Of a stretch of DNA of 22,139 nt, positions 1 to 7,414 are shown piece after piece (within the stretch, counting starts at the first letter, position 1; each line of letters opens with the position of its first letter). Location: assembly GCA_017646785.1 (NCBI GenBank), contig JAGCLX010000108.1, forward strand, positions 1 through 22,139, written 5' to 3'. Source of the DNA: Alistipes sp. (lineage in GTDB: Bacteria > Bacteroidota > Bacteroidia > Bacteroidales > Rikenellaceae). The notes under the pieces were generated by a model that saw nothing but the letters and a program-made list of their open reading frames with translations, did not search any database and had not been told where the DNA came from. A program made the translations under genes and the position numbers.

Positions 1-30
1 CCTTTGCTCTACCAACTGAGCTATGGCACC
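1..30 (-). tRNA. tRNA 5' part, probably tRNA-Phe (cut by window edge)
   Basis: On the minus strand, reading leftward from position 30, the bases form a tRNA 5' half: acceptor strand GGTGCCA, TA, D-stem GCTC with an AGTTGGTA loop and closing GAGC, then AAGG at the start of the anticodon stem. The anticodon itself lies outside the window. An AAGG-starting anticodon stem after this D-arm is typical of Bacteroidales tRNA-Phe, so the identity is an inference. A strong promoter sits just upstream at 65-95. Confidence 0.8.
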
Positions 31-64
31 ATCATTTTTGTGCTTAACTTTCCCTAAGCGAGTG

Positions 65-95
65 CAAAGATATACACTTTTTTCTTATCTGCAAA
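65..95 (-). promoter_or_regulatory. Bacteroidetes-type promoter for the tRNA
   Basis: On the minus strand there is a TTTG (plus positions 92-95), exactly 19 bases, then TATCTTTG (plus positions 65-72). This matches the Bacteroidetes primary sigma factor consensus TTTG-N19-TAnnTTTG perfectly. Transcription would begin close to position 58 and run into the tRNA whose 5' end is at 30. It is the clearest promoter in the window. Confidence 0.8.
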
Positions 96-390
96 CTTTT
101 TTCGCAAAATTTATTATTTTTTTTCATTACACAAATCCACTACTACACATATATCGTTATATATAAGACACTTAACCGTATACAATAATCCTTTTTTATG
201 TTGTCGTTACAATAAGGGACAAATCCTTTTATTATGTAATACTTAAATCATCGGGAATTAACATTTGACAATCACAAAAACACCTATGGTTTACACCTGA
301 GTACGATGGAATATAATGCGACTCATATCCTTATATCATCCATATAGGTTATATAGAACAGGTCTATTATCGTAGTAAAACGCTAATAGA
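96..390. other. AT-rich intergenic stretch with no recognised gene
   Basis: This stretch between the tRNA promoter and the small gene at 422 is markedly AT-rich. I see no ORF of useful length, RNA gene or complete promoter in it. A weak imperfect hairpin lies at about 329-348. Together with the small gene next to it, it forms an AT-rich patch that ends abruptly at the GC-richer rfbB remnant near 870. Confidence 0.5.
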
Positions 391-416
391 AATAGTCTGC
401 TGTTTCGCAGGCTATT
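391..416 (-). terminator. Hairpin just after the small hypothetical gene
   Basis: AATAGTCTGC and GCAGGCTATT form a 10-bp stem with one G-T wobble and the six-base loop TGTTTC. The stem begins 5 bases beyond the stop codon of the minus-strand gene ending at 422. On the minus strand it is followed by a mixed T/A stretch, not a clean T-run. A terminator for that gene is the simplest reading. Confidence 0.5.
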
Positions 417-421
417 CTTGT

Positions 422-808
422 TTAGTAGTAGGCAATAACATTATCTGTAGGGACATCAGCATCTATAATACTCAATATCCTTGACCCATCATATAGCTGT
501 ATCATGCCTATATATTCCGCAGACTCTAATACCTCGATATCGTCAGTTGACAACCACCAATTAGTTAGTATATAAACACCATTTTCATCTTTTTCTATCT
601 TAGCCCAAAATTGATAGAAAGCGTACTCCTTATTTCTCATTTGCTCGATAGCAAAATCCAAGGCATCTTTCTCCGAAGTGAAGCATGAATGTTTATTCAC
701 TATATCAGTGGCTTTCACTGCACTCTCGGCGTTGTATTCCATTCGAGCCTGAGCACTTTCGTAAATATACTTTAGTCTGTCTTGACTAATTCTTCGAGGT
801 GTTATCAT
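422..808 (-). CDS. Hypothetical protein, AT-rich small gene
   Basis: I do not recognise this protein. Taking the ATG at 808 (GAGGAT immediately upstream) gives 128 residues starting MITPRRIS. The frame stays open to a TTG at 859, which would give 145 residues, but that start lies in the presumed rearrangement junction. The product looks soluble, with no signal peptide or membrane segment. It has a helical, charged N-terminal half followed by a more beta-like half (ENGVYILTNWW, YIGMIQLYDG) and ends in IAYY. A hairpin follows the stop codon. The base composition is more AT-rich than the housekeeping genes, and the gene sits against a truncated rfbB end, so it may be acquired DNA or a 5'-truncated gene. 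Function unknown. Confidence 0.45.
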   Translation of the reverse strand: MITPRRISQDRLKYIYESAQARMEYNAESAVKATDIVNKHSCFTSEKDALDFAIEQMRNKEYAFYQFWAKIEKDENGVYILTNWWLSTDDIEVLESAEYIGMIQLYDGSRILSIIDADVPTDNVIAYY

Positions 809-872
809 ATCCTCAAATGTTAATGAGTGCAAGCGATAAATAGTACGCGTAGGCAGCAATATCCAAGATTGA

Positions 873-986
873 CGCTACGCCATAGACTCCACGAAGCTAC
901 AGCGCGACTTGGGTTGGAAGCCCGCCATGGAGTTCAATGAGGGTCTTCGTCGCACCGTGCGTTGGTATCTTGAGGGCTTGGAGTAA
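873..986 (+). pseudogene. rfbB: rfbB 3'-end remnant (dTDP-glucose 4,6-dehydratase C-terminus)
   Basis: The plus strand reads RYAIDSTKLQRDLGWKPAMEF, then NEGLRRTVRWYLEGLE and a TAA stop at 984-986. This matches the conserved C-terminal end of dTDP-glucose 4,6-dehydratase: RYAID, then K..RELGW.P...F..G...TV.WYL. Immediately 5' in the same frame is a TGA stop (870-872), and no upstream part of the roughly 350-residue enzyme is present. Only about 37 codons remain, so this is a remnant. Its stop lies four bases from the convergent stop of the GH109 gene (991), as expected if rfbB originally stood here intact and lost its 5' part. The parent enzyme makes dTDP-4-keto-6-deoxyglucose for rhamnose and other surface sugars. 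Confidence 0.75.
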
Positions 987-990
987 TTCC

Positions 991-2658
991 CTACTTTATC
1001 TTTTCTGAAATGGTCTTGCGCGCGGCAGTCTTTGCTGCGTCGAGGCGTCGTTGTGCCTTAACCTCAGCCTTGGCATCACCCTTCGTACGCGCCTCAGCCA
1101 CAGCACCATACAGCTCCCAAAGTTTCATGGTTGCAGTCACCTCTCTCTGTGCCAAGGTATATGCCTCAGCCTTAGCAGCCACAGCGGCTTCGTTATCTGA
1201 GTAGGCATGTCGATAGCCCTGGACATCGTTCCAGTGGCCACGCGTAAAGTCGGGGAAGGCAACAGCGGCGCAGTTGTTATCCATCGAGAGCGAGCCGAGC
1301 TCAGCCAGGCAGCACCACTCCGCCATATCGTAGACATCCATATCGAGTGGCAGGCCATTCTGCAAGCAGTAGACAAGGCGAGCATCCATGATATAGTCCA
1401 TGCCACCATGTCCCATCTCGCGACCCAACTCACCAAACTGCTCAATCAATGGGTGGCGATACGCCTCCATAAGCATCGCGCGCTGCTCCGCAGTCACAAA
1501 GCCGTGGGCATTGAGGTTATCCATCTGTGGCGCACCCGCACTCTTAAGTCCCTCGGGAGAGAGAGCAAACTCGGGCGTAGGATACTTCGTAGCATATCCC
1601 TTTGTGCCGGTGAGCTTAAATAGACGATTATAGGGCTGCGGGGTCATCACATTATGCTGAATCTCCACCACCTTACCACGTGCCGTACGCATGAGTGTCG
1701 TCGTGTGGTCGCCATTACGGAACTCTGCACACTCCTCTCCCGTGCGACTCTCAACCAGCTCCTTACCCACGAAGCTCTCCGTATCCATCGCTACCAACGT
1801 AGTGAAGCGGTCACCGCGGTGTATATTCATGCACTGCGCAACGGGGCCGAGGCCATGCGTAGCATATAGGTCACCGCGATTCTCCATGTTGTACTTAAGG
1901 CGCCAGTTAAGGCCGTCAGCATCATTGTCGTTGGGGTCGTGCCAATATGAGTCCCAATAGATGTCGAGCGTGTGGATATATGCACCCTCGGCACGCACAA
2001 TCTCACCAAAGAGTCCCTGCTGTGCCATATTGAGTGCCGTGAGCTCGTAGTAGTCATAGCAGCAATTCTCAAGTATAAAGCAGTGTAGACGCTTACTCTC
2101 CGCCAAGTCGATAAGACTCCAACACTGCTCAAGGTTCATTGCTGAGGGCACCTCTATAGCCACATGCTTACCATGCTCCATAGCATACTTAGCCACGGGA
2201 TAGTGGTGATTCCAGTCAGTTGCGATGTAGACGAGGTCTATGTCCTCACGCTCGCACAATGCCTCATAGCCATGCTCACCATGATACACCTCTGCTGGCA
2301 TCATACCTACCTCACGCAGAAAATGCTGGCACTCCTCGGCACGTTCACGCTCATAGTCACACAGAGCAACAACCTCAACGCCAGGGATATGCACAAAGCG
2401 CATCACGGCCCATGGACCACGCATACCAAGACCTACAAAGCCTACGCGCAACGTCTCGATGGGCTCTACCGCAAGGCCCACGACATGCTCTTGACCCTCG
2501 GGGCGCTCGGGCGTATCTATGACGATAGTACCACCATCCCAATGCCATGTTGTCGACTCCGACAGCGACTGCGCCGACGCCCCTCCACCAACAAGCACAG
2601 CAACTGCAACAAATACAGCAACAAAAGAGTTTGCTATAAGCCTCATATTACCAATCAT
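991..2658 (-). CDS. Secreted GH109 family glycosidase (Gfo/Idh/MocA fold, NAD-dependent)
   Basis: GH109 enzymes are alpha-N-acetylgalactosaminidases that use bound NAD+ in an oxidation-elimination mechanism; some remove the blood-group A determinant. Numbering from the ATG at 2658 (555 residues): an N-terminal signal sequence ends near ASA|Q (residues 29-30), a Rossmann motif VGLGMRG lies at 75-81, EVP at 169-171, ENCCY at 197-201, THGLGP at 267-272, the GHGGMD motif typical of GH109 at about 416-421, and PDFTRG at 469-474. The length fits the family. I chose 2658 because AGGA lies six bases upstream; an in-frame ATG at 2676 has no such signal. Either start overlaps the end of the upstream secreted-protein gene, so translation is probably coupled. 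The protein is likely periplasmic or outside the cell. The substrate cannot be read from sequence. Confidence 0.85.
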   Translation of the reverse strand: MIGNMRLIANSFVAVFVAVAVLVGGGASAQSLSESTTWHWDGGTIVIDTPERPEGQEHVVGLAVEPIETLRVGFVGLGMRGPWAVMRFVHIPGVEVVALCDYERERAEECQHFLREVGMMPAEVYHGEHGYEALCEREDIDLVYIATDWNHHYPVAKYAMEHGKHVAIEVPSAMNLEQCWSLIDLAESKRLHCFILENCCYDYYELTALNMAQQGLFGEIVRAEGAYIHTLDIYWDSYWHDPNDNDADGLNWRLKYNMENRGDLYATHGLGPVAQCMNIHRGDRFTTLVAMDTESFVGKELVESRTGEECAEFRNGDHTTTLMRTARGKVVEIQHNVMTPQPYNRLFKLTGTKGYATKYPTPEFALSPEGLKSAGAPQMDNLNAHGFVTAEQRAMLMEAYRHPLIEQFGELGREMGHGGMDYIMDARLVYCLQNGLPLDMDVYDMAEWCCLAELGSLSMDNNCAAVAFPDFTRGHWNDVQGYRHAYSDNEAAVAAKAEAYTLAQREVTATMKLWELYGAVAEARTKGDAKAEVKAQRRLDAAKTAARKTISEKIK

Positions 2659-3403
2659 TTTCTTCCTCGATTTCATACAATGACAATATCACCCCGGCAG
2701 TAAAGTTTCTATCAAATAGGTTTGTTATCATACACCACCACTCATTAAAATCTATATTGCCATCATTATACATTATGTTAGCCAACGGCCAAACCTGATT
2801 ACCTTCATGAGTAGATACGCTATATCCAATACTATAACGACTTGAATAATATTTTTTGCTTGTCGTAGTTGTAGTTGTAGACATACACTCTACATTAGAA
2901 AGCGTAACTTTATATCTTCCTTCACGGAACTCATAAGTAACATTAGCGCTCCACAAATAAGAACCTAAACCCAATAATCTACCATTATTATCAGGAATAA
3001 AACTTCTATCAACAATTACTCCTGAAATACTCTCATGATCCTCATATGTGACATTGTCCAAGTTACTAATTGCCTCACGCTTAAGAACATCCATCGAAAG
3101 ACATGACTCAAAAACTCGTGACCATTCTATATCTCCACCAACAACAGTCTTAAACGTTTCACGGAAATCTGAACGAGTGTACCATTGCTCAACGACGTGA
3201 TTATAGTTATTTGGATAGGGAAAATTCCTCTTAAAATCTTTCCTGCCATATTTCTTTATCCATGACCTACGAGTGAAATAATCTCCATTATGGTCTGTAT
3301 ATAGAACATCTTTACTTAGCGCAAAAATAATTTCATACTCTTGTGCTACGACAGTTATAGAGGATATAACCAATGCAAAAAGTAATATAACAAATCTCTT
3401 CAT
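2648..3403 (-). CDS. Secreted protein of unknown function, weakly DUF4468-like
   Basis: This 251-residue product begins with a clear signal peptide (MKRFVILLFALVISS, cleavage probably after VVA or VVAQ). The mature part is rich in aromatic and polar residues. A stretch of about 90-185 (IEWSRVFES, then an ISGVIVDRSF strand, then VTYEFREGRYKVTLSNVECM) resembles the strand pattern of the DUF4468 (TBP-like fold) proteins common in Bacteroidales; this is a weak, by-eye resemblance. A threonine run (TTTTTT) follows at about 175-180. The gene is clearly AT-richer than its neighbours, suggesting recent acquisition or fast divergence. It lies 33 bases after ribF and overlaps the start of the GH109 gene, so it is cotranscribed with both. 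Function unknown. Confidence 0.7.
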   Translation of the reverse strand: MKRFVILLFALVISSITVVAQEYEIIFALSKDVLYTDHNGDYFTRRSWIKKYGRKDFKRNFPYPNNYNHVVEQWYTRSDFRETFKTVVGGDIEWSRVFESCLSMDVLKREAISNLDNVTYEDHESISGVIVDRSFIPDNNGRLLGLGSYLWSANVTYEFREGRYKVTLSNVECMSTTTTTTSKKYYSSRYSIGYSVSTHEGNQVWPLANIMYNDGNIDFNEWWCMITNLFDRNFTAGVILSLYEIEEENDW

Positions 3404-3436
3404 TATTATATGATTCTAGATACCACACATGTGGAA

Positions 3437-4186
3437 TTAAAAAATCACGATAACTGGACCGCTAACAGGTGTAGCGATTGTAGCAGTGCGGCCACATATT
3501 TTGATTGTTGTAGCTGCTGTGACATCAGCGCAATCCACGCTACACGCATACTCACCAGACGGAGGCAACATCTTATACTCGTCAACATCAGCCATAACGC
3601 CATTCTTAGCAACACCAGAGAGCATATAGCGTGCACCCAAGAGGCGTGCAGCATGCTCCATATCGCCCTCGGCAATAACATTGCGCACCACAGTAGAGCT
3701 GACCTTCTCATCACCCATCTCCCTATGTTGTGCCACGCACTCCAGCTCGAAGCCACACTCCGCAGCAAGCGGCTGCAACTTATCGAAGTTACCCTCACTA
3801 CCACGACCAAGGCGGTGGTTATACCCCACGATCATACCCACCATACCGAGGCGCTCGATAAGCATATTGCGCACAAAGCACTCATAGGGCTGGCTACGGA
3901 ACTTATCATCGAAGTGCGCAACCACCATACGGTCGATGCCCACCTCCTGCAGTAATCTGGCACGCTCCTCTATGGTTGTGAGCAGCTTCATGCCCTCAGC
4001 ACGCCCCATAGCGATACGTGGGTGTGGATCGAAGGTGACAACAACACTCTCGGCATCCAGCCTCTTTGCCATCGCTTTCAGGTGCTTCAAAAGTACACGA
4101 TGTCCCTGATGAACACCATCGAACGAGCCTATGGTGACCACCGAGCGACGTGGCATATCAGCGATATCGAAGCCGTACTGCAACAT
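3437..4186 (-). CDS. ribF: RibF-type FAD synthetase with a degenerate riboflavin kinase domain
   Basis: The N-terminal FMN adenylyltransferase domain (residues about 15-185) appears intact: GSFDGVHQGH at 20-29 with the HxGH nucleotidyl-transfer motif, TFDPHPR at 51-57, GYNHRLGRGSEG at 121-132, and KVSSTVVR at 161-168, the equivalent of the family's ISSSxIR. This domain makes FAD from FMN and ATP. Normal bifunctional RibF is about 310 residues. Here only about 60 residues follow, from YMLSG at 187, and the kinase signature GRxLGFPTAN is missing; only short barrel-like pieces remain (LPPSGEYAC, then GPVIVIF at the end). The protein probably cannot phosphorylate riboflavin by itself. The start lies five bases after the rex stop, so the two genes are cotranscribed. 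Confidence 0.85.
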   Translation of the reverse strand: MLQYGFDIADMPRRSVVTIGSFDGVHQGHRVLLKHLKAMAKRLDAESVVVTFDPHPRIAMGRAEGMKLLTTIEERARLLQEVGIDRMVVAHFDDKFRSQPYECFVRNMLIERLGMVGMIVGYNHRLGRGSEGNFDKLQPLAAECGFELECVAQHREMGDEKVSSTVVRNVIAEGDMEHAARLLGARYMLSGVAKNGVMADVDEYKMLPPSGEYACSVDCADVTAATTIKICGRTATIATPVSGPVIVIF

Positions 4187-4191
4187 ATAGC

Positions 4192-4845
4192 TTAGTTATT
4201 GCTCTCCTCTGTAACCTTAACAAAGTAGGCGACCTTCTCCAAGAGAGTCGTGATATCGTAGTTCTCCACGACAATACCCTGTGGGAAGTTGAGCGGTGCT
4301 GAGGTAAAGTTCAAGACACCCTTGATACCCGCATTGATAATTGGCAATACCAATGAAGCGGCCTGCGATGTGGGTAGCGACACGATGGCAATGCTTATAT
4401 CCAACTCATCTACCCTCTCCTCAAACTCATCAATATGATAGCAGGGGATGTTGTCTATGGTCGTACCCACCTTGTTAGGGTCGACATCAAATGCCGCGGT
4501 GATACGCAACTTAAGACCCTTGCCGTTAAAGTACTTGGTCACAGCCTGACCGAGGTGACCCATACCGATGATAGCCATGTTCATTGGCTGCTCACTATAT
4601 AGGATGTTGGTGATAAAGTCGATAAGCACCTTCACGTCATAGCCCTTCTTCGTGTCGCTCGAAAAGCCTATAAGCATAAGGTCACGACGCACCTGCACAG
4701 CCGTAATGCCATGCATGCCAGCCAAGACGTGAGAGAAGATATGCGTGATACCCTGAGCATGACACTTCAGCAGCGTGCGGCGATACTCACTCAAACGCTC
4801 AATGGTCTTCTCGGGGATGGGAGATGTTATGTTGTTACTTGCCAT
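4192..4845 (-). CDS. rex: Redox-sensing transcriptional repressor Rex
   Basis: Rex is a dimeric repressor that senses the NADH/NAD+ ratio and controls fermentation and respiration genes. The 217-residue product has the family's N-terminal winged helix (IPEKTIERLSEYRR at 10-23, GITAVQVRRDLMLIG at 46-60) and a Rossmann NAD(H) domain starting at AIIGMGHLGQA (91-101, with GxGxxG). It continues with the conserved AAFDVDPNKVG and GIKGVLNFTSAPL segments. Length and motif order are normal for Rex. It sits between the LysM protein gene (18-base gap) and ribF (5-base gap), so it is read as part of a longer message. Putting a NADH sensor next to a flavin-nucleotide enzyme makes metabolic sense, though coupling is an inference. 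Confidence 0.95.
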   Translation of the reverse strand: MASNNITSPIPEKTIERLSEYRRTLLKCHAQGITHIFSHVLAGMHGITAVQVRRDLMLIGFSSDTKKGYDVKVLIDFITNILYSEQPMNMAIIGMGHLGQAVTKYFNGKGLKLRITAAFDVDPNKVGTTIDNIPCYHIDEFEERVDELDISIAIVSLPTSQAASLVLPIINAGIKGVLNFTSAPLNFPQGIVVENYDITTLLEKVAYFVKVTEESNN

Positions 4846-4863
4846 CTGTTACAACGAAATATG

Positions 4864-6546
4864 TTACTCAACAACAATTTTAGAGTCGTGGCGATAGTGC
4901 TGAAGCACCCAGTTGGTATTCTCATAAGCGCCATCACTATACTCAAACTTATATGGAGTAGTCAGCGGCGTCAGCTTCACACCAAGCACACTATCCAAGC
5001 CATCATACATCATGTTGCAGAAGATAATGGCAGCGTCGTAGCCACGATACGAGGTACGCGAGGGCAGAGAGCTGAAGCTCGCCACATAGCGACCGTCAAA
5101 GAGGCGCACAGCCTCATCTATACGGTTTGCATAGTATGGAACGATGAAGTGCACATCGTTATGGAAGAATATGTCGCTGTCGATGTTTGTCATCTTCATC
5201 CAGTCGCGGCTGCCAATGACAACATAGTCGCCATAGGTAAATCCACGACCACGGAGCGACGATCGTGTCGACGACAGTGTGGTGAGTATGCGATCTACGT
5301 CTGTTGCCGACGAAGCCATAACGAGGAACACCTTACTACTCTTCTCACGCATCAAGTCCTCGAGGATTACCTCCTCGCCACTCGAGCCATCGGCATTGCG
5401 CTTATAGAAGAACGAGCCTCGGTCGAAGGCGAAGTTAAGCGCCAACTCACGCGTGTGCGTCGCCGTAGAGCGCACATCGTTGATAAAGGCAACGTCATTC
5501 TTCGAGGCGTATATCATCACCACCTCGCGGCTGCCATCAAGCATATTGACTACGGGAGAGCCCTCTATGGTCTTTGATGGCGGCATATTGAAGAGCACGG
5601 GGCTGTCATACTCCACATTTTGCAGCGGCGACACCACTGGTATATTGCGACTCTCAGCATAGCTGAGCAATGGTGCAAACTCATCACCATAGACAGGTCC
5701 TATGATTAGCTGTGTATCGAGCTCACCGAAGGCTATCATATCATTTATACGCTCCACGCTACGCTCCGTGTCGAGCACGGTCAACTCTATCGAGCGACCC
5801 TTCGCCTTGAGATCCTCCAGTCCGAGGAGCACACCGCGGTAGAAGTCCACGATGTTATCCTTTGCCTCGCCACGCACATGGAAGGGCAACAAAAGGGTTA
5901 CACGCAGCACTGCGTTAGCTGGAACAACAGCAAAGTGAGAACTGCTCACCTCCTCGAACACCTGCGCCACCTCCTCCGTAGCCTCTATAGCCTCCACCAC
6001 CTCGACATTGACCTCTGCTTCGGCCTCCTTCTGCTCGTCATCGTGGCGACTAAACAGCCTACCTCCATCGTCACCATCCTCGAGCTTGGCAGCAGCCACG
6101 CGCAATGTCATACCCGCCTTGATATCGGTATGATCACTCAGGCCATTCAACTTAAGCAGCTCCTCCTCCGAGAGTTTAAACGTACGCGACAAAGAGTATA
6201 GCGTTTCACCTGGGCGCACTATATGCTCGCCCTCTACATTGACATGCTTAGGCTGCTTGTTCTTACGCTTACCCTCACTACGAGGCTCGTCAGCAAATGG
6301 GATGTAAATAGACTCACCCTGCTTGATGTCATCACCCTGCAACTCATTCACCTCCTTGATGGCATCTTGACTCACGCCATAGGCCTTAGAGAGTGAGTAT
6401 AGGGTATCATTCTCCACAACCTTATGCACATAATACTTCTTGCCTTGATACTTAACCGTGACCTTCGAGGGCTCTGTTGCCATCGCCACAGTCGTAGCCA
6501 TCAATGCAAGCACTGCAATTATGAGTCGTAGCTGTTTCATAACCAT
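4864..6546 (-). CDS. LysM + type I periplasmic-binding-protein fusion
   Basis: This exported protein of 560 residues starts with a signal peptide (MKQLRLIIAVLALMATTVAMA; an in-frame ATG two codons downstream is equally possible). Two LysM peptidoglycan-binding repeats follow: about 39-83 (YYVHKVVENDTLYSLSKAYG to IYIPF) and about 107-150 (HIVRPGETLYSLSRTF to LRV). An acidic linker at about 155-203 leads into a type I periplasmic-binding domain (about 212-550; VTLLLPFH, YRGVLLGLEDL, LIIGPVYGDEFAPLLSYAESRNIPVVSPL). The fold resembles branched-chain amino-acid binding proteins and LpoA-like envelope proteins. No ABC permease genes are adjacent, so a cell-wall-anchored sensor or scaffold is more likely than a transport component; that is inference. 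It is the gene upstream of rex in the same run. Confidence 0.8.
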   Translation of the reverse strand: MVMKQLRLIIAVLALMATTVAMATEPSKVTVKYQGKKYYVHKVVENDTLYSLSKAYGVSQDAIKEVNELQGDDIKQGESIYIPFADEPRSEGKRKNKQPKHVNVEGEHIVRPGETLYSLSRTFKLSEEELLKLNGLSDHTDIKAGMTLRVAAAKLEDGDDGGRLFSRHDDEQKEAEAEVNVEVVEAIEATEEVAQVFEEVSSSHFAVVPANAVLRVTLLLPFHVRGEAKDNIVDFYRGVLLGLEDLKAKGRSIELTVLDTERSVERINDMIAFGELDTQLIIGPVYGDEFAPLLSYAESRNIPVVSPLQNVEYDSPVLFNMPPSKTIEGSPVVNMLDGSREVVMIYASKNDVAFINDVRSTATHTRELALNFAFDRGSFFYKRNADGSSGEEVILEDLMREKSSKVFLVMASSATDVDRILTTLSSTRSSLRGRGFTYGDYVVIGSRDWMKMTNIDSDIFFHNDVHFIVPYYANRIDEAVRLFDGRYVASFSSLPSRTSYRGYDAAIIFCNMMYDGLDSVLGVKLTPLTTPYKFEYSDGAYENTNWVLQHYRHDSKIVVE

Positions 6547-6572
6547 AGTTATTGTTTAACGCCCCACATGGG

Positions 6573-7334
6573 TTATTTGATTCGTAGGCGTATCTCTGTT
6601 ATCACCTTCTTAGTGTATAGGGGGAAGTCGCCCTGCATCATCCACGAGTAGTAACTTGGCTCTGCACGGAATACATCCTCCACCTTGCGTCCCTTGTACT
6701 TACCAAACGTGAATACCTCCTCACCCTTCTCGTTAAGGGCTATGCGGCCTGCAAAATCTACCACCTCATTGTGTGTGGAGAACGCCGCAAGCTCCTCCAC
6801 CGTGCTGCCAATGTCGCCATAACGCTCAATCTGCGCCTCAAGCACCTCGTATGTCGCCAGGGTGTCGGCCTCGGCCGAATGGGCATTGTCAAGATCCTTA
6901 TCGCAGTAGAACTTGTACGCCGCCACAAGCGTGCGCTGCTCCTTCTTGTGGAATATGTTTTGCACATCTATGAACTTACGCTTGCGGAAGTCCACGTCGA
7001 CCCCCGCACGCATGAACTCCTCGACAAGCATTGGCAAGTCGAAACGATTGGAGTTGAAGCCACCGAAGTCACACCCCTCGATAAACTGCGCCAACGACTT
7101 AGCTATCTGCTTGAATGTTGGCTCATCCTTCACATCCTCATCCGTGATGCCATGCACAGCCGTTGCCTCCGCAGGTATGGGCATCTCTGGATTTATGCGA
7201 CGTGTCTTAACCTGCTTATCGCCATTTACCTCAATCTTGACGAGTGATATCTCCACTATGCGGTCATTCGCCGTGTCGACACCCGTTGTTTCGAGGTCAA
7301 AGAATATTATGGGTCGCTTAAGTTTTAGATTCAT
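6573..7334 (-). CDS. DnaQ-like 3'-5' exonuclease with ExoX-like C-terminus
   Basis: The N-terminal domain is a DEDDh exonuclease: FFDLETTG places D13 and E15 in motif I, NSNRFDLPML supplies D99 in motif II, and AHSAEAD supplies H152 and D157 in motif III. These would hold two metal ions for hydrolysing DNA from the 3' end. The C-terminal 80 residues carry FTFGKYKGRKVEDVF and PSYYSWMMQGDFP, a pattern like the C-terminal extension of exodeoxyribonuclease X-type proteins. At 253 residues it is longer than a bare epsilon subunit. A proofreading or repair role is plausible; whether it is the Pol III proofreading subunit cannot be decided here. It follows dnaN, separated by about 200 bp containing a palindromic element, and precedes the LysM gene by 26 bases. 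Confidence 0.85.
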   Translation of the reverse strand: MNLKLKRPIIFFDLETTGVDTANDRIVEISLVKIEVNGDKQVKTRRINPEMPIPAEATAVHGITDEDVKDEPTFKQIAKSLAQFIEGCDFGGFNSNRFDLPMLVEEFMRAGVDVDFRKRKFIDVQNIFHKKEQRTLVAAYKFYCDKDLDNAHSAEADTLATYEVLEAQIERYGDIGSTVEELAAFSTHNEVVDFAGRIALNEKGEEVFTFGKYKGRKVEDVFRAEPSYYSWMMQGDFPLYTKKVITEIRLRIK

Positions 7335-7388
7335 TGTTGTTCGGGATTTTATTCCACCATGGGTCTTATTTTAGGGCTCCTAATCAGC

Positions 7389-7412
7389 AAAATTTTCAGC
7401 GATGGGCAGCAC
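7389..7412 (+). repeat. Partial extra copy of the palindromic element's central left arm
   Basis: These bases nearly repeat 7455-7477. Both have AAAATTT(T)CAGCGATGGG followed by YAGYAC, differing by one inserted T and two C/T changes. It lies directly outside the left terminal repeat of the full element. The preceding bases (CTCCTAA at 7377-7383) also resemble the CCTAA flank of the element read in reverse. It looks like the stub of a second, truncated or nested copy. Confidence 0.55.
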
Positions 7413-7414
7413 CC

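Noticed and set aside
1..870. tRNA gene as the attachment site of an integrated island
   Set aside because: Integrases usually use the 3' end of a tRNA. Here the AT-rich DNA is on the 5' side, there is no integrase gene, and no repeat of the tRNA end is seen in the window.
4711..5577. Long plus-strand open frame opposite rex and the LysM gene
   Set aside because: It runs antisense across two well-supported genes, has no recognisable domain and shows composition expected of a shadow frame.
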